A stretch of 20,481 bases of DNA. Source: an uncultured Eubacterium sp. (lineage in GTDB: Bacteria > Bacillota > Clostridia > Lachnospirales > Lachnospiraceae). Under the pieces are notes generated by a model. It did not search any database. It was not told the origin of the DNA and worked only from the letters and a program-made list of their open reading frames with translations. Every line of letters begins with the position of its first letter. The stretch's first letter is position 1. Shown here piece after piece: positions 1 through 8,239 of the stretch. Location: contig CAKREL010000041.1 in the NCBI GenBank assembly GCA_934317205.1, positions 1 through 20,481 of the forward strand. Direction: 5' to 3'. The translations under genes and the position numbers were made by a program.

Positions 1-1473
1 GAAGCTGTAGACCAGACCCGTGGATGGTTCTACTCCCTGATGGCAGAGTCCACACTGTTATTCAACAAAGCACCATATGAGAACGTTATCGTTTTAGGTC
101 ATGTTCAGGATGAGAACGGACAGAAGATGAGTAAATCCAAAGGAAATGCGGTTGATCCGTTTGATGCACTGCAGAAATATGGCGCAGATGCGATCCGCTG
201 GTATTTCTATATCAATTCTGCACCATGGCTGCCAAACCGTTTCCACGGAAAAGCCGTTATGGAAGGACAGCGTAAATTCATGGGAACATTATGGAATACT
301 TACGCATTCTTCGTTCTGTATGCAAATATTGATGAGTTTGATGCAACAAAATATGCACTTGAGTATGATAAATTATCAGTTATGGATAAATGGCTGCTTT
401 CCAGACTGAATTCTACCGTAAAAGCAGTAGATGACAATCTTGGAAACTACAGAATCCCGGAAGCTGCAAGAGCACTGCAGGATTTTGTCGATGACATGAG
501 TAACTGGTATGTAAGAAGAAGCCGTGAACGTTTCTGGGCAAAAGGAATGGAGCAGGATAAGATCAATGCATATATGACACTGTATACTGCACTGGTAACT
601 ATCTGCAAGACAGCAGCTCCGATGATCCCATTTATGACAGAAGATATCTATCAGAACCTTGTAAGAAGCATTGATAAAGATGCTCCGGAAAGTATCCATC
701 TGTGTGACTTCCCGGGTGTTGATGAGGCAATGATCAATCCGGAACTTGAGAAAAACATGGCAGAAGTACTGAAAATTGTTGTGCTTGGCCGTGCAGCAAG
801 AAATAGTGCAAATATCAAAAACAGACAGCCGATCGGCGACATGTATGTCAAAGCACCGTTTGAAGTACCGGAGTTCTTTGTGGAGATCATCGAGGATGAG
901 CTGAATATCAAGAAAGTAAGCTTTATCGAGGATGTCAGCGCATATACAAATTACAGCTTCAAACCGCAGCTTCGTACCGTTGGACCGAAATATGGTAAAT
1001 TCCTGGGCAAGATCAAAGCTGCTCTGGAAAATATCGACGGACACGCAGCAATGGCACAGCTGAAAAAAGAAGGTTCCATCACCTTATCTGAAGTAGATGA
1101 GAGCATCGTTCTGACAGAAGAAGACTTACTGATTTCTGTAGCTCAGACAGAAGGATTTGCTACTGAGACAGCAAATGATATCACAGTTGTATTGAATACA
1201 AAACTGACACCGGAACTGATTGAGGAAGGTTTTGTACGTGAGATCATCAGCAAAGTACAGACAATGCGTAAAGAGGCAGGATTTGAAGTAATGGACAAGA
1301 TTGTACTTTCCTTCAAAGCAGAGAAAACGATCTGTGATGTATTTGCAGCACACAAAGAAGAAATTCAGCGTGAAGTACTTGCTGTGGATATCAAAGAAGG
1401 CGCATTAGAAGGCTATCAGAAAGAGTGGAATATCAACGGTCACAAAGTTGAGTTAGGAGTGGAAAAACAGTAA
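1..1473 (+). CDS. ileS: Isoleucine--tRNA ligase, C-terminal part (5' end outside window)
   Basis: Charges tRNA-Ile with isoleucine in the cytosol. The frame is open from base 1, so only the last 490 residues are present, roughly half of the usual ~1040 residues of this clade. Visible are the start of the catalytic C-terminal block (DQTRGWFYSL), the class I signature KMSKS at residues 42-46 of the visible part, and the anticodon-binding helical domain from about residue 129 with the conserved stretch NWYVRRSRERFW. The C-terminus has no four-cysteine zinc motif, as expected for the eukaryote-like IleS type found in many clostridia. The stop codon TAA shares its last A with the ATG of the following glycogen phosphorylase gene. 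Confidence 0.97.
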   Translation, partial: EAVDQTRGWFYSLMAESTLLFNKAPYENVIVLGHVQDENGQKMSKSKGNAVDPFDALQKYGADAIRWYFYINSAPWLPNRFHGKAVMEGQRKFMGTLWNTYAFFVLYANIDEFDATKYALEYDKLSVMDKWLLSRLNSTVKAVDDNLGNYRIPEAARALQDFVDDMSNWYVRRSRERFWAKGMEQDKINAYMTLYTALVTICKTAAPMIPFMTEDIYQNLVRSIDKDAPESIHLCDFPGVDEAMINPELEKNMAEVLKIVVLGRAARNSANIKNRQPIGDMYVKAPFEVPEFFVEIIEDELNIKKVSFIEDVSAYTNYSFKPQLRTVGPKYGKFLGKIKAALENIDGHAAMAQLKKEGSITLSEVDESIVLTEEDLLISVAQTEGFATETANDITVVLNTKLTPELIEEGFVREIISKVQTMRKEAGFEVMDKIVLSFKAEKTICDVFAAHKEEIQREVLAVDIKEGALEGYQKEWNINGHKVELGVEKQ

Positions 1474-3941
1474 TGAAAAATATTTTATTTGATAAAAAAG
1501 AATTCATTAAATGTGTTAAAGATAATGTAAAAACACTTTACCGTAAGACCATGGAGGAGGCTTCCGAACAGGAAGTCTTCCAGGCGGTGTCTTATGCTGT
1601 AAAAGATGTTATTATTGATAACTGGCTTGCTACGCAGCAGACTTTCGATAAAGAAGATCCGAAGATGGTATATTATATGTCCATGGAGTTCCTGATGGGG
1701 CGTGCGCTCGGTAATAACCTGATCAACCTGACCGCATATAAAGAAGTAAAAGAAGCACTTGACGAGATCGGATTTGATCTGAATATGATCGAAGACCAGG
1801 AGCCGGATCCGGCACTTGGAAACGGTGGTCTTGGTCGTCTGGCTGCATGCTTTATGGATTCCCTTGCTACTCTCGGTTACGCTGCATACGGATGCGGTAT
1901 CCGTTATCGTTATGGTATGTTCAAACAGAAGATCAAAGATGGTTATCAGGTAGAAGTACCGGACAACTGGCTGAAAAACGGTTATCCTTTTGAACTGCGT
2001 AGACCGGAGCATTCTTTTGAAGTAAAATTTGGCGGTTATGTACAGGCAGAGCCGGCAGAGAACGGACGTACAAAATTTGTTCAGAAAAATTACCAGTCTG
2101 TACTGGCTGTTCCATATGACATGCCGATCGTTGGATACAATAACAATATGGTAAACACTCTGATGATCTGGGATGCTGAGCCAATGGAGTGCTTCGAGCT
2201 TGATTCCTTTGACAAAGGTGATTACAGAAAAGCTGTAGAGCAGGAAAATCTTGCCAGAAATTTAGTAGAGGTACTGTATCCGAACGACAATCATATTCAG
2301 GGTAAAGAGCTGCGTCTGAAACAGCAGTATTTCTTCGTATCTGCAAGTGTACAGCGTGCTGTAGCCCGCTATAAAAAATATCATCCGGATATCCATAAAC
2401 TTTCTGAGAAAGTAACCATCCAGATGAACGATACACATCCAACGGTAGCAGTTGCAGAGCTGATGAGAATCCTTCTCGATGAGGAAGGACTGACATGGGA
2501 TGAGGCATGGGCGATCACAACAAAAACCTGTGCATATACAAACCACACTATCATGGCAGAAGCACTGGAAAAATGGCCAATTGAAATCTTCTCCCGTCTC
2601 CTTCCACGTATTTATCAGATCGTTGAGGAGATCAACCGCAGATTCCTTCTGGAAGTAGAAGAGGAATACCCGGGAAATCAGTATAAAAAAGACAAAATGG
2701 CAATCATTCACAATGGACAGGTCAAAATGGCACACCTTGCCATTGTCGCAGGTTACTCTGTAAACGGTGTAGCAAGACTGCATACAGAAATTCTGAAAAA
2801 ACAGGAATTAAAAGATTTCTACGAGTTATTCCCGCAGAAATTTAATAACAAGACAAACGGTATCACACAGCGTCGTTTCCTGTATCACGGAAATCCGCTG
2901 CTGGCTGAGTGGGTATCCAACAAGATTGGAAACGACTGGATCACAGATTTGAGCCATATGAAGAAGCTTGCTGTCTATGTAGACGATCCAAAAGCACAGC
3001 AGGAATTTATGCAGATCAAATACCAGAACAAACTGCGTCTGGCAAAATATATTCAGGAGCACAACGGTATTGAAGTAGATCCGCGTTCCATTTTTGATGT
3101 ACAGGTAAAACGTCTGCATGAGTATAAACGTCAGTTAATGAATATCCTGCATGTTATGTATCTGTACAACAAGATTAAAGAGCATCCGGATATGGAGTTC
3201 TATCCAAGAACCTTCATTTTTGGTGCAAAAGCAGCTGCCGGTTACAAAAATGCAAAACTGACGATTAAGCTGATCAACGCTGTAGCAGATGTGATCAATA
3301 ATGATGCAAGCATTGACAACAAACTGAAAGTTGTATTTATCGAAGACTATAAAGTATCCAATGCTGAATGGATTTTTGCAGCAGCAGATGTCAGCGAACA
3401 GATTTCTACTGCAAGTAAAGAGGCATCCGGAACTGGTAACATGAAATTCATGTTAAACGGTGCTGCAACAATTGGAACAATGGACGGTGCCAACGTAGAG
3501 ATGGCAGAGGAAGTCGGCAAAGAGAATATGTTTATCTTTGGTATGAGTTCTGATGAAGTAATCGCACATGAGCAGAACCGTGATTACAATCCAATGGATA
3601 TCTTTAATCAGGATCAGGAAATCCGTCAGGTACTGATGCAGCTTATCAACGGATTTTATTCTGGAAACGATACCGAGCTGTTCCGTGATCTGTACAACTC
3701 ACTGCTCAATACACAGTGCACACAGTTCGCTGATACTTACTTCTGCCTGAAAGACTTCCGTTCTTACGCAGAAGCTCAGGAGCGTGTGGAGAAAGCTTAC
3801 AGAGACGAGAAAGGCTGGGCAAAACTCGTTATGCTGAATGTGGCACATGTTGGAAAATTCTCTTCTGACAGAACCATTCAGGAGTACGTAGATGATATCT
3901 GGCATCTTGACAAAGTAAAAGTAACTGTAACAGAACAGTAG
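1473..3941 (+). CDS. glgP: Glycogen/starch (alpha-glucan) phosphorylase
   Basis: Releases glucose 1-phosphate from the non-reducing ends of glycogen or maltodextrins using phosphate and pyridoxal phosphate (GT35 family, cytosolic). The 822 residues are full family length. The PLP-lysine block ASGTGNMKFMLNGAATIGTM is intact, with the lysine at residue 658. Other family blocks are QMNDTHPTVAVAELMRIL and FDVQVKRLHEYKRQ (about residues 541-554). The start ATG overlaps the ileS stop by one base. An AGGAG at 1455-1459 inside ileS serves as ribosome site, so translation is probably coupled to ileS. A hairpin followed by seven T at 3954-4025 ends the transcript. Confidence 0.97.
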   Translation: MKNILFDKKEFIKCVKDNVKTLYRKTMEEASEQEVFQAVSYAVKDVIIDNWLATQQTFDKEDPKMVYYMSMEFLMGRALGNNLINLTAYKEVKEALDEIGFDLNMIEDQEPDPALGNGGLGRLAACFMDSLATLGYAAYGCGIRYRYGMFKQKIKDGYQVEVPDNWLKNGYPFELRRPEHSFEVKFGGYVQAEPAENGRTKFVQKNYQSVLAVPYDMPIVGYNNNMVNTLMIWDAEPMECFELDSFDKGDYRKAVEQENLARNLVEVLYPNDNHIQGKELRLKQQYFFVSASVQRAVARYKKYHPDIHKLSEKVTIQMNDTHPTVAVAELMRILLDEEGLTWDEAWAITTKTCAYTNHTIMAEALEKWPIEIFSRLLPRIYQIVEEINRRFLLEVEEEYPGNQYKKDKMAIIHNGQVKMAHLAIVAGYSVNGVARLHTEILKKQELKDFYELFPQKFNNKTNGITQRRFLYHGNPLLAEWVSNKIGNDWITDLSHMKKLAVYVDDPKAQQEFMQIKYQNKLRLAKYIQEHNGIEVDPRSIFDVQVKRLHEYKRQLMNILHVMYLYNKIKEHPDMEFYPRTFIFGAKAAAGYKNAKLTIKLINAVADVINNDASIDNKLKVVFIEDYKVSNAEWIFAAADVSEQISTASKEASGTGNMKFMLNGAATIGTMDGANVEMAEEVGKENMFIFGMSSDEVIAHEQNRDYNPMDIFNQDQEIRQVLMQLINGFYSGNDTELFRDLYNSLLNTQCTQFADTYFCLKDFRSYAEAQERVEKAYRDEKGWAKLVMLNVAHVGKFSSDRTIQEYVDDIWHLDKVKVTVTEQ

Positions 3942-3946
3942 AATCA

Positions 3947-5842
3947 TTACAGGCTGTCTGCCGTACACAAAGTGCCCCACCCGATATAGGGATTGGGGTA
4001 TTCTGTGAAGGCAGGCAGTTTTTTTGTGCCCCGAATCAGGTAAGCTTTTACTTTTTCACTGTATAGATAAGGATCATTGCCTCGGATAATCCCCCATTCC
4101 ATCAGCAGGGCACAGCTTCCGGTGACAAAAGGAGCTGCCATGGAAGTACCGCTTTTGGATGTGTAACCACCACCTGGAGCCGCAGAGATGATATTGACAC
4201 CTGGAGCCGCCAGATCAGGCTTCACACGGTGCTCCATCCGGGTAAAACCACGGCCCGAAAACGGTGCATAGCTGTTAAATGCAGCATTATAGGCACCTAC
4301 AGAAATAACTTTGGCAGCGGTAGAGGGAATCGTGAGCGTAGTGTCTTCTGTCGGATATAAGAATCCGGTTCCGCTGCCGATTACGGACTGTCCCGGAAGC
4401 CAGAGGTCATAGCTGCCAGCGATGATGCGGCGTGGTTTAAGTGTCAGTTCCCACAGACCTGCATCCACATAGCTTCCACGGGGAATAAAATCCAGATAGA
4501 TTTCCTGGCTGGTGCTGTACGGGCTGGGTTTTCCATAATAGACCAGAAGTTCTGTATTCCCAACGGAAACACGGTAGATTCCTAATTGTTCCTGAAATGG
4601 TCCGATGATCGTGCCATTCGGATGGCGCAGGGTTACTTCAATTTCATCCGAATAAGATTTCCAGAGCTGCAGATTCAGACCGGATTCATAATCACTGACT
4701 GAAAACGGAATGGCAACGGGAGAAAACTGCCCCGAAGTAACTGCGGATGGTGCTCTGGAAATATTCGATGCAGGCTTTTTGAAAGTATCTGAGTCAGACA
4801 ATCCGGAAGTATTTGTGAGAAATGATCCGGAAGTATGAATCCGGGAAGCACCTTCGTTTCCGGTGCCGGTGACAATGCAGGATTTCCAGTAGGTAGATAC
4901 ATTGTCAAGGTAAGTTTCCAGCAGACTTGCACCGTCATGGGAACCGTAATTATTGCCAAAACTTAAGTTAATGGCCACGGGCATCTGCCATGAAAACGCT
5001 TTTTGCAGGACATAATCTACCGCACGCATCAGTTCCGTCGTGCGGGGAAAGCCATCCGGATCGGAAATGCCCAGTTTTACGATCAAAAGAGAACTCTGCG
5101 GGGCGACACCACGGTACTGGCCGTTCGATGCACGCCCGTTTCCGGCTGCAATTCCGGCAACGTGTGTGCCGTGGCCGGAGAAGTCCCGGCTTGGGACTTT
5201 TGCATAGCGTTCCTGGGAAGAAGGAGCCTGCAGAGCTTCGTTAATTTCCGCTTGCGTGAAAATCCGGTCAAGGCTCTGATCCCATAGTTCAAAGATCCGG
5301 GTGGTGCCGTCTGCATTGCAAAAATCCGGGTGGGCGTAGTCAATACCGGAATCGATGATGGCGGTGAGGATACCGGAGCCATAGAGGTTGTTTTGTTCTG
5401 GATTTGTTAGCTGAGTATTTTGATGCCTTGCAGTATCTGATAAAGTGGAAGGAACTGTACTTACATCTGGAATAGGTTGTAATGATGAGATAGTATTGGG
5501 AGCTGTCTGAAGTGGCGTGATACAGGAAGCCGATCGCCCGCTATTGACAGCAAAAAAGAGCCGTTTTGGCTTTTCCATATATTCGATTTCCGGGCGTTCT
5601 GATAAGGCATCCAGGAGAGCGGCAGGTACTGTCAGAATTCCGTATCCATTTAATAACGGTTTGACAGTAATCTGTGGAAAAAGCTCCAGAAGCGTATCAA
5701 AGCCGCCGGAGGCTTTCACAATCACTTCCCAGCTGCGGGAAGCAGTATCATATCCAATATTCAGTTCCAGGGATTTTTCCCGTTCTTCCAGTGTGGCATT
5801 CAGTGCCAGATTCAGGAGATTTTCTAATTTTTCATTATTCAT
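3947..5842 (-). CDS. Subtilisin-like serine protease, clostridial Csp (CspB-like) type, S8 family
   Basis: A 631-residue peptidase with the complete triad: Asp164 in IIDSGIDYAHPDF, His224 in GHGTHVAG and Ser567 in SGTSMAAP, plus oxyanion Asn329 in TGTGNEG. Residues 1 to about 105 resemble the Csp prodomain. The His-to-Ser distance of 343 residues is far longer than in plain subtilisin and holds an insert of roughly 150-180 residues, matching the jelly-roll insertion known in Csp proteases. No signal peptide is visible. The chosen start has GGAAAGGA a few bases upstream; a start 17 codons earlier has no ribosome site. Csp proteases process the germination hydrolase SleC in clostridia, but many Lachnospiraceae carry stand-alone homologues of unknown role. 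It is the only minus-strand gene here. Confidence 0.9.
   Translation of the reverse strand: MNNEKLENLLNLALNATLEEREKSLELNIGYDTASRSWEVIVKASGGFDTLLELFPQITVKPLLNGYGILTVPAALLDALSERPEIEYMEKPKRLFFAVNSGRSASCITPLQTAPNTISSLQPIPDVSTVPSTLSDTARHQNTQLTNPEQNNLYGSGILTAIIDSGIDYAHPDFCNADGTTRIFELWDQSLDRIFTQAEINEALQAPSSQERYAKVPSRDFSGHGTHVAGIAAGNGRASNGQYRGVAPQSSLLIVKLGISDPDGFPRTTELMRAVDYVLQKAFSWQMPVAINLSFGNNYGSHDGASLLETYLDNVSTYWKSCIVTGTGNEGASRIHTSGSFLTNTSGLSDSDTFKKPASNISRAPSAVTSGQFSPVAIPFSVSDYESGLNLQLWKSYSDEIEVTLRHPNGTIIGPFQEQLGIYRVSVGNTELLVYYGKPSPYSTSQEIYLDFIPRGSYVDAGLWELTLKPRRIIAGSYDLWLPGQSVIGSGTGFLYPTEDTTLTIPSTAAKVISVGAYNAAFNSYAPFSGRGFTRMEHRVKPDLAAPGVNIISAAPGGGYTSKSGTSMAAPFVTGSCALLMEWGIIRGNDPYLYSEKVKAYLIRGTKKLPAFTEYPNPYIGWGTLCTADSL
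3954..4025 (+). terminator. Rho-independent terminator of ileS-glgP, lying in the antisense protease gene
   Basis: CTGTCTGCC (3954-3962) pairs with GGCAGGCAG (4010-4018) through nine pairs including one G-T wobble, followed by seven T (4019-4025). The long loop holds a second nested pairing of CCCC and GGGG runs around 3974-3997. The element starts 13 bases after the glgP stop and sits entirely within the last codons of the minus-strand protease gene. Confidence 0.75.
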
Positions 5843-5951
5843 GATAGCAGATTCCTTTCCTAAAAGTTTTAGAATATTATTGTATATGTGCAAAATGTAG
5901 AAAATGCATCTGGAACATAATAAATGAAAAAGAAAAGGTATCGTTGAGTTT

Positions 5952-6299
5952 ATGGAACAGCAATGTTATACTGATAATAGTACAGAAAGATTTGTACTTG
6001 GATTGCTGGCAGAACTTCGGGACCGGTATGTGTTGAAATCTAATCGTGAAAGCGGATATGGCAGATATGATGTGATGCTGATTCCGCGAGATTTCGCAGA
6101 ACAGGCGTATGTGCTGGAATTTAAAGTGCATGATCCGGAAGAAGAGGAATCTTTGCAGGAAACAGTGCAGGCGGCATTAATGCAGATTCAGGAAAAACAG
6201 TATGATGCGGAGTTGTCGGAGCTTCATATAAAACCGGAGCAGATTCATCATTATGGATTTGCATTTGATGGGAAAAAAGTATTGATCGGGGGACAATAA
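5952..6299 (+). CDS. Short PD-(D/E)XK nuclease-domain protein (PDDEXK_9-like), probably a truncated family member
   Basis: A 115-residue protein resembling the C-terminal nuclease domain found after the AAA-ATPase-like domain in a large family common in anaerobes. The likely catalytic set is present: Glu33 in NRESGYGRYD, Asp40, and Glu56-x-Lys58 in LEFKV. A C-terminal YGFAFDGKKVLI strand is typical of the family. The usual ~400-residue N-terminal ATPase-like region is absent, and the upstream frame meets a stop at 5925-5927. The ribosome site is weak (AAAAGG near 5933). It may be a domain remnant still translated, or a stand-alone nuclease. It is followed three bases later by the CBM9-like gene. 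Confidence 0.7.
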   Translation: MEQQCYTDNSTERFVLGLLAELRDRYVLKSNRESGYGRYDVMLIPRDFAEQAYVLEFKVHDPEEEESLQETVQAALMQIQEKQYDAELSELHIKPEQIHHYGFAFDGKKVLIGGQ

Positions 6300-6302
6300 A
6301 GA

Positions 6303-6905
6303 ATGAATATAAAAATCATAGACAAAAAAGAACAATTTGCACAGTGTGAAACATTTGAAATCACACATCTTTTATGGGGGACAAAAGAAATTCCAACAAC
6401 GTATGGAAAAATTGCCTGTTGGAAAGATCATGGTTTCCTGGTAGAAATGACCTGTGAAGAAAAAGACCCGCTTCGGACTTACACCAAAATGAACGATCCG
6501 GTGAGTCTGGACAGCGGAATGGAGGCATTTTTGTCTCTTTGGGCAGACGATACGCCGTTATATGTAAATGTGGAAATGAATGCAAACGGAGCTACATTGA
6601 TGCAGTATGGGACAGAGCGTGCGGACCGGACGTTTTTCACAGAAGAGCAGATCAGAATTTGTCAGCCGCAGGCGGTGATGGAAGAAAAACGTTGGAGCAT
6701 CCGTTTCTTCCTTCCATTGCAGCTTCTGGAAGAAATTGGTGGTCCGATTCCACAGACATCCGGTACAAAAATTGCCTGTAACTTTTACAAAGTATGTGAA
6801 GGTGGCAATGCCGGGCAGATTCATTATGCAAGCTATTCACCGGTAGATGTGCCGAAACCGGATTTTCACAGACCGGAATTTTTTGAAAGCGGGGAGTTGC
6901 AATAG
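6303..6905 (+). CDS. Carbohydrate-binding family 9-like protein
   Basis: A 200-residue protein with the outline of the CBM9-like (DOMON-type) beta-sandwich family seen in Firmicutes. It has an N-terminal strand region ending in HLLWGTKEIPTTYGKIA, a central LYVNVEMNANGATLMQYG block and the terminal NFYKVCEGG ... HYASYSPVDVPKPDFHRPEFF, the usual end of this family. No signal peptide or membrane segment is seen, so it would be cytosolic. A ribosome site (GGGGGA near 6290) overlaps the end of the preceding nuclease-domain gene and the spacing is 3 bp, so both are co-transcribed. Substrate unknown. The family call comes from sequence pattern only. Confidence 0.75.
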   Translation: MNIKIIDKKEQFAQCETFEITHLLWGTKEIPTTYGKIACWKDHGFLVEMTCEEKDPLRTYTKMNDPVSLDSGMEAFLSLWADDTPLYVNVEMNANGATLMQYGTERADRTFFTEEQIRICQPQAVMEEKRWSIRFFLPLQLLEEIGGPIPQTSGTKIACNFYKVCEGGNAGQIHYASYSPVDVPKPDFHRPEFFESGELQ

Positions 6906-6952
6906 AGATGCATGGAAGAACAGTAAATTTGGTTTAAAAAACAGTATTTTTC

Positions 6953-6981
6953 TTGCTAAAAAAATACTTCTATAGTAAAAT
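6953..6981 (+). promoter_or_regulatory. Sigma-A-type promoter for the PspC-domain gene
   Basis: TTGCTA (6953-6958), a 17-base spacer and TAAAAT (6976-6981), 94 bases ahead of the start codon at 7075. The preceding CBM9-like gene ends at 6905 without a clear terminator. Confidence 0.65.
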
Positions 6982-7074
6982 ATATCAGATGTGAGATACT
7001 GTTCGCAATCAAGGAGATTTTCAGTAACCATACAGGTTTGAATGTGTGCGTGTAAATCGAAAGAGGGATAAAGA

Positions 7075-7266
7075 ATGAATAAAAAATTATACAAATCAGA
7101 TGATAACAAAGTATTGTGTGGCGTATGTGGTGGTCTTGGCGAGTTCCTTGGCATTGATCCGACTATCGTCAGACTGATCTGGGTCGTACTTGCATTTGCA
7201 GCAGGAAGCGGACTTCTGATTTATATTCTGGCAGCAATCATTATGCCGCGCAGACCATTAGACTAA
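7075..7266 (+). CDS. PspC-domain small membrane protein
   Basis: A 63-residue protein that is essentially one PspC domain: the motif KVLCGVCGGLGEFLGIDPTIVRLIW is followed by a hydrophobic segment (about residues 34-57) and the basic end MPRRPLD. PspC proteins are membrane-bound stress-response components in proteobacteria. In Firmicutes such single-domain versions are common and poorly understood. The ribosome site AGAGGG lies just before ATG. The gene has its own promoter and a terminator-like hairpin at 7296-7331, so it appears to be a single-gene unit. Confidence 0.93.
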   Translation: MNKKLYKSDDNKVLCGVCGGLGEFLGIDPTIVRLIWVVLAFAAGSGLLIYILAAIIMPRRPLD

Positions 7267-7295
7267 AAAGAATGTTCGTTTTAATTAAAAAACAT

Positions 7296-7331
7296 GAGCA
7301 GTGAAAGGGCGGAAACCTTTTCACTGCTCTT
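7296..7331 (+). terminator. Terminator after the PspC-domain gene
   Basis: GAGCAGTGAAA (7296-7306) pairs with TTTCACTGCTC (7319-7329), with further GG/CC pairs towards the loop around one bulged T. It is followed by a short, weak T run (CTTTGCGTTTG). Confidence 0.65.
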
Positions 7332-7465
7332 TGCGTTTGTTGAAAAACCGAGTAAATCGCTAGGAAATAACAAAAACATTGCAACCGGAATCCGAAAGCA
7401 AAGATATTGCCGGAGTTCGGGAAAGATTCAGTAGAAAATACAAAAAACAGAAAGAGAGAAATAAA

Positions 7466-8197
7466 ATGCTGGAATTGAAAAATGTGTCTTTTGAAGTATC
7501 AGACGAGAAAGCACAAAAAGAGATTATCAGAGGAATTAATCTGAAAATTGATGACAATAAGTTTGTGGTCATTACAGGACCGAACGGTGGCGGTAAGTCC
7601 ACCCTGGCCAAACTGATCGTTGGTATTGAGAAACCAACTTCCGGTCAGATTTTATTTAACGGCGAAGACATTACAGAAAAAAGTATTACAGAACGTGCAA
7701 AAATGGGTATCAGCTTTGCTTTTCAGCAGCCGGTACGATTCAAAGGAATCCAGGTACTGGATCTGATCCGTATGGCAGCAGGTCGCAGAATGAGTGCGGC
7801 AGATGCCTGTCAGTATCTGTCTGAAGTAGGACTTTGTGCAAAGGATTATATTAATCGTGAGGTAAATGCAAGCCTTTCCGGTGGTGAGTTAAAACGTATC
7901 GAGATTGCTACAGTACTGGCCAGAGGCACTCAGCTTTCCGTATTTGATGAGCCGGAAGCCGGTATCGATCTGTGGAGCTTCCAGAATCTGATCCAGGTAT
8001 TTGAGCGTATGCAGGAGAAGACAAAAGACGGATCTATCCTGATCATTTCCCATCAGGAGCGTATTCTTGATATTGCAGATGAAATCGTTGTGATCTCTGC
8101 AGGACAGATTATAAAACACGGACCGAAAGAAGAAATTTTACCGCAGTTACTTGGTACATCTTCTGCTGTCAATATGTGTGACAAGTTTAACAAGTAG
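7466..8197 (+). CDS. sufC: Fe-S cluster assembly ATPase SufC
   Basis: Cytosolic ABC-type ATPase that drives Fe-S cluster building on the SufB/SufD-type scaffold. The 243 residues fit the family. Seen are Walker A GPNGGGKST (residues 38-46), a Q-loop in AFQQP, signature LSGGE (137-141), Walker B VFDEPEAG with Asp161 and Glu162, and the switch His196 in ISHQE. The frame is open 29 codons further upstream, but that extension is unlike any SufC N-terminus. The chosen ATG gives the normal MLELKNVSF start and follows a purine-rich AAGAGAG. The scaffold gene follows 42 bases later, forming a two-gene operon. No convincing promoter was found. Confidence 0.95.
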   Translation: MLELKNVSFEVSDEKAQKEIIRGINLKIDDNKFVVITGPNGGGKSTLAKLIVGIEKPTSGQILFNGEDITEKSITERAKMGISFAFQQPVRFKGIQVLDLIRMAAGRRMSAADACQYLSEVGLCAKDYINREVNASLSGGELKRIEIATVLARGTQLSVFDEPEAGIDLWSFQNLIQVFERMQEKTKDGSILIISHQERILDIADEIVVISAGQIIKHGPKEEILPQLLGTSSAVNMCDKFNK

Positions 8198-8239
8198 AAA
8201 TTATTATATAATATGCAGGAAAGAGCGAGGAATAGATAG

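Noticed and set aside
376..1044. Long minus-strand open frame across ileS
   Set aside because: Antisense shadow of ileS with composition unlike a protein and no known domain.
5083..5382. Overlapping open frames on both strands inside the protease gene
   Set aside because: They are shadows of a clear S8 protease with all catalytic motifs; no ribosome sites or recognisable domains.
7379..7465. 29-codon N-terminal extension of SufC
   Set aside because: SufC proteins start at the MLELKNVSF-type sequence; the extension is basic, without similarity I recognise, and lacks a ribosome site.
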